64,000 nucleotides of DNA, taken from NCBI RefSeq assembly GCF_030295405.1, contig NZ_AP027080.1, forward strand, positions 1,922,001-1,986,000, given 5' to 3'. Of the stretch, positions 1 through 7,077 are shown one piece after another; the stretch's first letter is position 1, and the number at the start of each line of letters is the position of its first letter. Under the pieces are notes generated by a model. That model searched no databases. It saw only the letters and a program-made list of their open reading frames with translations, and was not told the DNA's origin. Made by a program: the position numbers and the translations under genes. The stretch comes from Mesoterricola silvestris (lineage in GTDB: Bacteria > Acidobacteriota > Holophagae > Holophagales > Holophagaceae).

Positions 1-1022
1 AAGACCCCGGGATTCGTGATCGTGAAGGTGCCCCCGGAGATCTCGTCGGGCTTGAGCTGCTTGGCGCGGGCCCGGCCGGCCAGGTCGTTGAGGGCCAGGG
101 CCAGGCCGCCCAGGTTGAGCTGGTCGGCGTTCTTGACCACGGGGACGATGAGGCCCCAGTCCAGGGCCACGGCGATGCCCAGGTGCACGTCCTGCTTGTA
201 GACGATGGAATCGCCGTCCACGCTGGCGTTGACTACGGGGTAGGCCCGGAGGGCCTTGGCCACGGCCATCATGGCGAAGGGCATGAAGCTGAGCTTGGTG
301 CCGTACGAAGCCTCGAAGGCCTGCTTATGCCGGGCGCGCAGGCGCGACACGTTGGACATGTCGATCTCGAAGACCGTGTACACGTGGGCGCTGGTGTGCT
401 TGGAAAGGACCATGTTGTCGCTGATGATCTTGCGCATGCGGGACATGGGCTCCACCCGGACGCGCTCGCCGGGGGCGAAGGCGGGGACGGCGGAGGCCGG
501 GGCGGCCTTGGGGGCGGCCGGCGCGGCGGAGGCCGCAGGCTTGGCGGCCAGGTAGGCCTCCATGTCCTGCTTGGTGACCCGGCCCATCATGCCGGAACCG
601 GGCACCGTGGCCAGGTCCACGCCGTGGTCCCCCGCCATGCGGCGGACCAGGGGACTGGACTTGGTGCGCAGGCGGCCTTCCAGGGTATCCCCGGCGGGGG
701 CCGGGGGCAGGGCGGGAGCCGCCGCGGGGGCGGCGGGGGCCGGGGCCGGCGCGGCCTTCCCGGGAGCGGCGGCGGGCTTCTCCCCGGCCGCGCCGATGCG
801 GGCCACCACGGTGCCCACGGGCACCGTGGCGTTCACGTCCACGAGGATCTCCAGGAGGGTTCCGGCGATGGGCGCGGGGATCTCGGCGTCCACCTTGTCG
901 GTGGAGATCTCGTAGAGGGTCTCGTCCTTGCCGATGGCTTCCCCCGGCTGCCGGTGCCACTTCAGGATCGTAGCCTCGGCGATGGATTCCCCCATCTGGG
1001 GCATGACGACGTCGAATGCCAT
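1..1022 (-). CDS. Dihydrolipoamide acyltransferase (E2) of a 2-oxoacid dehydrogenase complex, 3' end cut by window edge
   Basis: Catalyses acyl transfer from lipoamide to CoA in a pyruvate- or 2-oxoglutarate-type dehydrogenase complex. The N-terminus is a lipoyl domain (residues about 2-77) with the lysine to be lipoylated in the motif TDKVD. An Ala/Pro-rich hinge follows, then a peripheral subunit-binding domain (about 125-160, with SPLVRRMA and GSGMMGRVTKQD). The first part of the catalytic acyltransferase domain begins near RVRVEPMSRMRKII. The C-terminal HxxxD(G) active site lies beyond base 1, so the substrate cannot be decided (PdhC, SucB or BkdB). The ATG follows the upstream amidase stop by nine bases, so the two are probably cotranscribed. 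A lipoate-making LipB-like gene lies at 24-25 kb. Confidence 0.9.
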   Translation of the reverse strand, partial: MAFDVVMPQMGESIAEATILKWHRQPGEAIGKDETLYEISTDKVDAEIPAPIAGTLLEILVDVNATVPVGTVVARIGAAGEKPAAAPGKAAPAPAPAAPAAAPALPPAPAGDTLEGRLRTKSSPLVRRMAGDHGVDLATVPGSGMMGRVTKQDMEAYLAAKPAASAAPAAPKAAPASAVPAFAPGERVRVEPMSRMRKIISDNMVLSKHTSAHVYTVFEIDMSNVSRLRARHKQAFEASYGTKLSFMPFAMMAVAKALRAYPVVNASVDGDSIVYKQDVHLGIAVALDWGLIVPVVKNADQLNLGGLALALNDLAGRARAKQLKPDEISGGTFTITNPGV

Positions 1023-1031
1023 TGGGTGCTC

Positions 1032-2486
1032 CTAGCAATCGAGGCGGGGCGCCTCGGTGTGATGCTTCGTGATCTGCTGGTAGGCGTGGGCCAGTTCCAG
1101 CAGGGAAACGTCCGAAAGGGAGGGACCGATGAGCTGGAGGCCCACCGGCAGGCCGGACGCGAAGCCCGCCGGCATGGAAAGGGCGGGCAGGGCCGCCAGC
1201 GAGGGGGTGACGGTGAAGACGTCCGAGAGGTACATCGAAAGGGGATCGCCGGTCCGGTCGCCCAGGGGAAAGGCGGTGCCGGGGCACACGGGGGTGGCCA
1301 GGACGTCCACCTGCCCGAAGGCTTCGGTGAAATCGCGCAGGATGAGGGTCCGGGCCTTCTGGGCCTTCAGGTAGAAGGCCTCGTAGTAGCCGCGGGAGAG
1401 GCAGAAGGCCCCCAGGAGGATGCGGCGCTTGGCCTCCATCCCGAAGCCCTCGTCCCGGGTGGCGGCGACCATGGTGTCCAGGGTTTCCGAAGGGGTCCGG
1501 GCGCCGAACCTCACCCCGTCGAACCGGGCCAGGTTGCTGGACACCTCCGAGGTGGTGATGAGGTAGTAGGTGTCGATGGCGAAGCGGGTGTGGGGCAGGG
1601 AGACCTCCACCAGCTCGGCCCCCTCGGCCTCCAGGGCGCGCAGGGCGGCCTCCAGGACCCCCCGGACCCCCTCTTCGATGCCTTCGCCGAAGCACTCCCG
1701 GGGAAGGCCGATGCGCAGGCCCTTGAGGGCGCGGGGCCGCAGCTCCGCGAGGCGCTCCCGCCCGGGCAGGTCCACGCTGGTGGCGTCAAGGGGATCGGAG
1801 CCGGCCATGACGGAGAGGGCCGCGGCGAGGTCCCGGGCCGAGGCGGCCACGGGCCCCACGATGTCCAGGGAGGAGGCCATGGCCGTGACCCCGTACCGGC
1901 TCAGGGCGCCATAGGTGGGGCGCAGGGCGGTGACGTTGCAGAAGCTTCCCGGCAGCCGAACGGAACCGCCCGTGTCGGTGCCCAGGGCCAGGGGGGCGTA
2001 GCCCGCGGCCACCGCCACCACCGAGCCCGAGGAGCTGCCCCCGGGCACCCGGGAGAGGTCCCAGGGATTGCGGGCGGGGCCCGAGGCGCTGTGCTCGCCG
2101 CTGGAGCCCATGGCGAACTCGTCCATGTTGGCCTTGGCCACCGGCACGGCCCCCGCCTCCAGGAGCCTGCGCACCACTGTGGCGTCGTAGGGGGCCCGGT
2201 AGCCCCGCTGGATGCGGGAGCCGTTGCCCACGGGGGCCCCCTTCCAGTTGAGGTTGTCCTTGAGCACCACGGGGATGCCCAGGACGGGCGAGCGCTCTCC
2301 CCGGGCCAGGCGGGCGTCGGCGTCCCGGGCCGCGGCGAGGGTGCGCGCGCGGTCCAGGGAGGCGGTGGCATTGAGCCGGGGCTCGAGGCGGGCCATGCGG
2401 TCCAGGGAGCGCAGGGCCAGGAACTCGGCGGACAGATCCCCCGCTTCCAGCCCCTCCCTCAGATCTGCCAACGAACCCGGACCCAT
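1032..2486 (-). CDS. gatA: Amidase-signature enzyme, GatA-type Asp/Glu-tRNA amidotransferase subunit A
   Basis: Expected to release ammonia from glutamine or asparagine for the tRNA-dependent transamidation of Glu-tRNA(Gln) or Asp-tRNA(Asn). The amidase-signature triad is visible: Lys in VLKDN (about residue 75), a Ser in the GGSSSGS loop (about 150) and a Ser in DTGGSVRLPGSF (about 174). The length (484 residues) and the C-terminal stretch ending near GLQLIGP are typical of GatA. I chose the ATG at 2486 because AGGAG sits six bases upstream; a TTG two codons earlier is less likely. Neither gatB nor gatC is adjacent, so a different amidase role remains possible. The J-domain gene is divergent. 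Confidence 0.82.
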   Translation of the reverse strand: MGPGSLADLREGLEAGDLSAEFLALRSLDRMARLEPRLNATASLDRARTLAAARDADARLARGERSPVLGIPVVLKDNLNWKGAPVGNGSRIQRGYRAPYDATVVRRLLEAGAVPVAKANMDEFAMGSSGEHSASGPARNPWDLSRVPGGSSSGSVVAVAAGYAPLALGTDTGGSVRLPGSFCNVTALRPTYGALSRYGVTAMASSLDIVGPVAASARDLAAALSVMAGSDPLDATSVDLPGRERLAELRPRALKGLRIGLPRECFGEGIEEGVRGVLEAALRALEAEGAELVEVSLPHTRFAIDTYYLITTSEVSSNLARFDGVRFGARTPSETLDTMVAATRDEGFGMEAKRRILLGAFCLSRGYYEAFYLKAQKARTLILRDFTEAFGQVDVLATPVCPGTAFPLGDRTGDPLSMYLSDVFTVTPSLAALPALSMPAGFASGLPVGLQLIGPSLSDVSLLELAHAYQQITKHHTEAPRLDC

Positions 2487-2714
2487 GCCCAACTCCTGCT
2501 CTGCTTCGAGTGTGCCACCAAAATCGATATTGAGATAGATTCTCCAAGAGCGGCGCCGGGGGCCAAAGGTCCTTGCGGAACGGGAGAACCTTGGCGCGTT
2601 CCGCCCCGGACCGCGATTGTCCCCTATCTTTTTCCCAAGAGTCCTGGGTTAATATCACAGACACACCGGACACCGCAGAACCCCCGAGATGATCCTTCTC
2701 GCCATGGAACCGAG
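2487..2714. promoter_or_regulatory. Divergent intergenic region between gatA-like and dnaJ-like genes
   Basis: This is 228 bases with two AT-richer patches, around 2518-2545 and 2630-2660, against a GC-rich background. It must contain the promoters of both divergent transcription units. I did not find an unambiguous -35/-10 pair, so no exact promoter is assigned. Confidence 0.4.
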
Positions 2715-3458
2715 ATGAACCCATACGAAGTGCTGGAAATTTCGCCTGGTGCCACGATCGAGGAGATCAAGGCCGCCTACCACCGGATGGCGAAAGTCTG
2801 GCACCCGGACCGGTTCACCGGCGAGGCCAAGGCCGACGCGGAGCGCCGCTTCCGCATGCTGGCCGAGGCCTTCAGCATGCTCAAGGACACCCCCAGCCGG
2901 GGCCCGGCCCCCGCCGCCGCGCCCCCGGAGCCCGCGCAGCCCCAGGCGCAGCCCGAGGCGGCGCCGATCCAGCTCGACGAGGGGCATGACCGGGCGGCGA
3001 TCCCCAAGACCGCCGACGAGTGGTACAAGGACGCCCTGGGCGCCTTCGATGGCCGCGCCTTCGGACGTTCCCTGGCCCTGATCCTCTACGCCATCCGCCT
3101 GGACAACGAGCGCCCCGAGTTCCACGCCCTGCACGGCAAGGTCCTGGAGGCCACCGGAGGGGATGCCCGGGCCAAGGTGAAGGCGCTGGAGACCGCCATC
3201 AAGCTCAACGCGAAGGATGTCGATTCCATGATCCTCCTCGCCCAGACCTTCCAGGGCCTGGGGATGCAGGCCCGGGCCACCCGGCTCTGGGAATCCGTGC
3301 GAAACCTGGCCCCCGATCACGCGATCTTCAAACAGCCCGGCAAGCCCGCCGACAAGAAGGCCGTGGCCAAGGAACAGGTGGCGAGCCTGGGCGAACAGTG
3401 GGCCGAACTCGTCGCGGAAACGCGCATCAAGCTGGAAAAGCTATTCAAAAGGGGTTGA
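2715..3458 (+). CDS. J-domain protein with C-terminal TPR-like region
   Basis: A 247-residue cytoplasmic protein with an N-terminal J domain (residues 1-60). The HPD motif needed to stimulate DnaK ATPase is at 30-32 (VWHPDRF). A Pro/Ala-rich linker (about 62-90) follows. The C-terminal half (about 100-215) is predicted helical and TPR-like, reading as repeated A..L..AI.L motifs. It lacks the Gly/Phe region and zinc fingers of true DnaJ, so it is a specialised co-chaperone. The stop is two bases before the ATG of a PP2C phosphatase, and pilMNOPQ follows, so a role connected to pilus assembly or to that phosphatase is possible but not shown. Confidence 0.85.
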   Translation: MNPYEVLEISPGATIEEIKAAYHRMAKVWHPDRFTGEAKADAERRFRMLAEAFSMLKDTPSRGPAPAAAPPEPAQPQAQPEAAPIQLDEGHDRAAIPKTADEWYKDALGAFDGRAFGRSLALILYAIRLDNERPEFHALHGKVLEATGGDARAKVKALETAIKLNAKDVDSMILLAQTFQGLGMQARATRLWESVRNLAPDHAIFKQPGKPADKKAVAKEQVASLGEQWAELVAETRIKLEKLFKRG

Positions 3459-3460
3459 GC

Positions 3461-4234
3461 ATGCGGGTGGTGGCAGCGGGACGGACGGAAGTCGGGTGCG
3501 TTCGCAAGCACAACGAGGACAATTTCCTCATGGAACCCGACCTCGGCCTTTTCGTGGTCGCCGATGGCCTGGGCGGCCATGCCGCGGGGGAGGTGGCCAG
3601 TCAGATCGTGGTGGAGAAGATCGGACAGTTCATCACCCACACGGTGGAGCGGGACCGGACCTGGCCGGTGGAGTACGACACCGCCCTGCCGTACGACGGC
3701 AACCGGCTCAAGGCGGCCCTCCTCCTGGCCGACCAGAGCATCCTGAACGATATCCGCGCCAACCCCGAGCGGGAATCCATGGGCTCCACGGTGGTGGCCT
3801 GCCTGGTCAACGGGGAGACCGTCACCCTCGTCCACGTGGGCGACAGCAGGGCCTACCTTCTGAACGCCGAAGGGATCCAGCAGGTCACCCGGGATCATTC
3901 CTGGGTGGCGGAGCAGGTGGCCAACGGGATCCTGACCCCCGACGAGGCCCGCCGCCACCCCTTCCGCAACGTCATCACCCAGGCCCTGGGCAATGGCGGA
4001 GAACTCGATATTTCGGTCAGGGAAATCCAGGCCAAGGAATTGGACCGGATTTTGCTTTGCTCCGATGGACTGTCAGGAATGATTCAAGATCAGGAAATCT
4101 GGGAAATAGTCCAGAGTGCCCCGGACATGGATGAGGCTGCAGGTCGATTGATCGCCAAAGCCATGGGCAATGGGGGGGAAGACAACATCACCGTCGTCAT
4201 CATCGCGTTCGATCCGGATAAAAATGTCTGCTAG
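3461..4234 (+). CDS. PP2C-family serine/threonine protein phosphatase
   Basis: A 257-residue stand-alone PP2C (Stp/PrpC type) that removes phosphate from Ser/Thr residues using two metal ions. The metal-binding and core motifs are all present in order: HNEDNF, VADGLGGHAAGE, GSTVV, GDSRAYL, CSDGLSG and EDNITVVI. There is no signal peptide or membrane segment. It starts two bases after the J-domain gene and is followed after 70 bases by pilM. No partner Ser/Thr kinase is seen in this window. A second PP2C gene sits at 10.3 kb. Confidence 0.92.
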   Translation: MRVVAAGRTEVGCVRKHNEDNFLMEPDLGLFVVADGLGGHAAGEVASQIVVEKIGQFITHTVERDRTWPVEYDTALPYDGNRLKAALLLADQSILNDIRANPERESMGSTVVACLVNGETVTLVHVGDSRAYLLNAEGIQQVTRDHSWVAEQVANGILTPDEARRHPFRNVITQALGNGGELDISVREIQAKELDRILLCSDGLSGMIQDQEIWEIVQSAPDMDEAAGRLIAKAMGNGGEDNITVVIIAFDPDKNVC

Positions 4235-4244
4235 CAACATTCGG

Positions 4245-4272
4245 TTGACCGGGAAGATATAAGGGTTAAACT
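4245..4272 (+). promoter_or_regulatory. Weak sigma-70-like promoter candidate for pilM
   Basis: TTGACC at 4245-4250 and TAAACT at 4267-4272 are separated by 16 bases, inside the 70-base gap between the PP2C stop and pilM. The -35 is good and the -10 poor. Read-through from the PP2C gene is an alternative. Confidence 0.3.
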
Positions 4273-4304
4273 GAACCGCCTAATCAACTAAAGCGAGGCT
4301 CCAA

Positions 4305-5387
4305 GTGGGTCTTTTCGGTGGCAAAAAAAACCAGCTCGTGGGCCTGGACATTGGTTCCAGTTCCGTAAAGGTCTGTGAACTGCAGGTGCTAGGCAAAGGC
4401 GGGAGCCAGCGTTACCGGCTCCAGAAACTTGGCATAGCCCCGCTCCCCTTCGACGCGATCGTCGACGGGGACATCATGGACAGCAACGCGGTGGCCGCGG
4501 CCATACGCCAGGTGCTCGCGGAGCAGAAGATCAAGGCCAGGGACGTGGCCATTTCCGTGGCGGGCCAGCAGGTGATGGTCAAAAAAGTGACCTTCCCGCT
4601 CATGAGCCCCACGGAGCTGGCGGAGTCGGTGCGGTGGGAGGCCGAGAGCTTCTTCCCGGCCGGCCAGGGCCTCGACGCCTACGCCCTGGACTTCGCGGTC
4701 CTGGAGGAGCGCCCCTCCGAAGGCAACATGGACGTGGTCCTGGTGGCCTGCCGCAAGGACAAGATCGAGTCCTACATCGGCTGCGTGGCCATGGCCGGCG
4801 CCCGTTCGGTCCTCGTGGACGTGGACGTGTTCGCCATCCAGAACGCCTACGAGATCAATTCGCCCCCGGGCGGGCGGGACGAGGTGGTCGCCCTGGTGAA
4901 CATCGGGGCCCAGTTCACGAACCTGACCATGCTGGTCGGTCGCAAGTCGCTCTTCTGGCGGGACATCGCCTGGGGTGGCCACCGGTTTACCGACAAGCTC
5001 ATGGAGGACTGGGGCGTGAGCCGCGAGGCCGCCGAACTGCTCAAGGAAGGCCAGGCCGCCGAGGGCCGCACGCCCGAAGAGGTGGAACCCTCCCTTTCCT
5101 CCGTTTCCGACGGCTTCGCCGACGAACTGGGCCGCACCATCGATTTCTTCCGCTCCAGCTTCAAGGTGGACCGCCTCGACCGGGTCCTCCTCTGCGGCGG
5201 CAGCGCCAAGGTGGACAAGCTCCCCGAGATCCTGGGGGATCGTCTGAGGGTTTCCGTGGATCGCCTGAATCCGTTCCAGCTCCTCGAAATGGATGAGCGG
5301 AGTCTCGATCCTGCCGTGGTCAATGGAGTCGGCTGCACGGCCGCTGTCGCGGTCGGATTGGCCTTGCGCCAAGTGGGGGACCGATGA
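4305..5387 (+). CDS. pilM: Type IV pilus inner-membrane platform protein PilM
   Basis: An actin/FtsA-like cytoplasmic ATP-binding protein that binds the N-terminal tail of PilN and organises the pilus alignment complex. It has the phosphate-binding loop LDIGSSSVKV near residues 14-23, the VGLDIG start typical of PilM, and a second nucleotide-binding segment (LLCGGSAK, about 300). The length of 360 is normal. The start is GTG with GAGG a few bases upstream. Its stop overlaps the pilN ATG by four bases, so translation is coupled. First gene of the pilMNOPQ operon. Confidence 0.95.
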   Translation: MGLFGGKKNQLVGLDIGSSSVKVCELQVLGKGGSQRYRLQKLGIAPLPFDAIVDGDIMDSNAVAAAIRQVLAEQKIKARDVAISVAGQQVMVKKVTFPLMSPTELAESVRWEAESFFPAGQGLDAYALDFAVLEERPSEGNMDVVLVACRKDKIESYIGCVAMAGARSVLVDVDVFAIQNAYEINSPPGGRDEVVALVNIGAQFTNLTMLVGRKSLFWRDIAWGGHRFTDKLMEDWGVSREAAELLKEGQAAEGRTPEEVEPSLSSVSDGFADELGRTIDFFRSSFKVDRLDRVLLCGGSAKVDKLPEILGDRLRVSVDRLNPFQLLEMDERSLDPAVVNGVGCTAAVAVGLALRQVGDR

Positions 5388-5974
5388 TCAAGATCAACCT
5401 TCTGGGAGACACGCTCGCCCAGGTGGGTGGGAAGAAGGCCGAAAAGGCCGAGGCCGTGCCCGTCTACGCGGACTCCGCGGCTACCGGACGGCCGAGTCTT
5501 CCCATCGCAGGGGTGCTTTTCGGTCTGGTCATCGCCTCGGCGGGCGGCATCTACTACGTCATGCTGAATTCCCAGATCGAGCGCGAGCAGCGGACCAAGG
5601 TCGAACTGCTGGCCAAGAAGAAGGAGCTCGAAAAATACATGGATCTTGAACGCAAGTTCAGGACCCAGAAGGAGATGCTCCAGAAGAAAAAGGAAGTGAT
5701 GATGGGGCTCAAGTCCTTCCAGCACCTTCCGGTGCATTTCCTGGAGGAACTGGCCAATGCGCTCCCCGACGACGTGTGGTTCCGGGAGATCAACCAGAAG
5801 GGACTGAGCATCAGCATAAGGGGCGAGAGTTCCAGCTTCGAGGCCGTGAACCAGTTCCGCAATCGCCTGGTGGAGCAGACCAAGTGGTTCAAGAACGTGA
5901 ACTATCCGGCCGCCAACAAGAACGGGCGCACCGTCGAATTCACCATCTCCTGTGATTTGAAGAATTCGGCCTGA
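5384..5974 (+). CDS. pilN: Type IV pilus assembly protein PilN
   Basis: A bitopic inner-membrane protein of the pilus alignment subcomplex. It opens with MIKINLLGD, the conserved PilN tail that docks into PilM. A single membrane helix is at about 39-61 and a Lys/Glu-rich coiled coil at about 62-110. The remainder is a ferredoxin-like periplasmic domain. The length (196) is usual. It overlaps pilM by four bases and is followed by pilO after seven bases. Confidence 0.93.
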   Translation: MIKINLLGDTLAQVGGKKAEKAEAVPVYADSAATGRPSLPIAGVLFGLVIASAGGIYYVMLNSQIEREQRTKVELLAKKKELEKYMDLERKFRTQKEMLQKKKEVMMGLKSFQHLPVHFLEELANALPDDVWFREINQKGLSISIRGESSSFEAVNQFRNRLVEQTKWFKNVNYPAANKNGRTVEFTISCDLKNSA

Positions 5975-5981
5975 GGTAGCT

Positions 5982-6590
5982 ATGAACTCGCAACTTCAGA
6001 AACAACTGCTGATCGGTGGCCTGGCTGGCCTGATGCTGGCCATCCTCATCGTCTTCTTCCTGGGCGGCAAACGCGACGAGCTCGCGGGCCTGAAGGTCGT
6101 GAACCAGGGCCTCCAGGCGGACGTCGCCAAGGGCTACGCCCTCAAGGCCAACTACGAGAAGCTCAAGGCCGAGGTGGTGGAGCAGGAGAAGGTGATCGAC
6201 GAGCTGATCAAGATCATGCCCACCGACGCCGACCGCGGCGAGCTCCCCTACCGCGTCAAGAAACTGGCGGACACCGCCGGGATCGAACAGGTGTCCTTCA
6301 CGCTCATGGCGCCCGTGGCCAAGGACTACTACACGGAGTATCCCGTGCAGTTCACGTTCCGCGCCGGCTACCACACGCTGGGCCAGTTCGCCTCCCTCAT
6401 TTCCGGCTACGAGAAGATCATCAACCTCAGCGAAATGGCCCTGAAGCGGGAGACCAAAGGAACCCTGTATCCCGTTTCGGTCACCTGCAAGGTCAGCGCC
6501 TTCGTATACAACCCGGCGCCGCCTCCGCCTCCGGCGGGCACGCCGGCCAAACCGGCCCCCGCGCCGGCCAAGAAAGAATCGGGAGACTGA
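5982..6590 (+). CDS. pilO: Type IV pilus assembly protein PilO
   Basis: The partner of PilN in the inner-membrane alignment complex. One membrane helix is near residues 8-28, followed by a coiled coil (about 30-75) and a periplasmic ferredoxin-like domain containing the PilO-typical stretch with YPVQFTFRAGYHTLGQF. The last 30 residues are an Ala/Pro/Lys-rich tail. The length (202) is standard. It lies between pilN and pilP with gaps of seven and four bases. Confidence 0.93.
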   Translation: MNSQLQKQLLIGGLAGLMLAILIVFFLGGKRDELAGLKVVNQGLQADVAKGYALKANYEKLKAEVVEQEKVIDELIKIMPTDADRGELPYRVKKLADTAGIEQVSFTLMAPVAKDYYTEYPVQFTFRAGYHTLGQFASLISGYEKIINLSEMALKRETKGTLYPVSVTCKVSAFVYNPAPPPPPAGTPAKPAPAPAKKESGD

Positions 6591-6594
6591 GACC

Positions 6595-7077
6595 ATGGCA
6601 CGGATCGCATACATCCTCCCCGCCCTGGCGCTCGGCCTTCAGCTCTTCGCCCAGGGCACCCCCGCCAAGGAAGGCGCCAAGCCCCACGCGGAATCCGTGG
6701 CGACGCCGGCCCTTTCCGCCAACCAGGGGATCAATCCCGACGAGCTGATCGCCGTCCGCGCGACCCCCTACAGGCCCACCCTGCAGCGGGACCCCTTCTC
6801 CGCCCCCACCGATGCGGAGCAGACCAACAAGGGGGACCTGGTGGATGACATCGGCGTCAAAGGAATGGTGGTTTCCAACGGCAAGGTCTTGGCCGTGGTC
6901 ACCGATGCCCGCGGGAACGTCCGTTCCCTGCCCATCGGGTATCGGTTCCGGGACGGTGAACTGGTCGCCATCAACGACAAGTCCGTCACGTTCCATCAGT
7001 GGGATGCCAGCAGCACTAACACCAAAATCTTCCGAACCGTCGTCAAGACGTTCAAACGCGAGGAGGGTAAACGATGA
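6595..7077 (+). CDS. pilP: Type IV pilus assembly protein PilP (no lipobox)
   Basis: A periplasmic protein that links PilNO to the PilQ secretin. It has an N-terminal hydrophobic export segment (about 5-20), then the PilP signature RDPF (in TLQRDPFSAP) and the C-terminal beta-sandwich with DIGVKGMV and IGYRFRDGELVAI. Most PilP proteins are lipoproteins with a Cys after the signal. Here no Cys is present at the predicted cleavage site (LFAQGTPAK), so it is probably a soluble or signal-anchored variant. It overlaps pilQ by four bases. Confidence 0.88.
   Translation: MARIAYILPALALGLQLFAQGTPAKEGAKPHAESVATPALSANQGINPDELIAVRATPYRPTLQRDPFSAPTDAEQTNKGDLVDDIGVKGMVVSNGKVLAVVTDARGNVRSLPIGYRFRDGELVAINDKSVTFHQWDASSTNTKIFRTVVKTFKREEGKR

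Noticed and set aside
183-3458. Very long open frame on the plus strand through the E2 and gatA genes
   Set aside because: It is antisense to two clear genes, full of Gly/His/Arg low-complexity sequence, and arises from high GC. Only its last 744 bases (from 2715) are a real gene.
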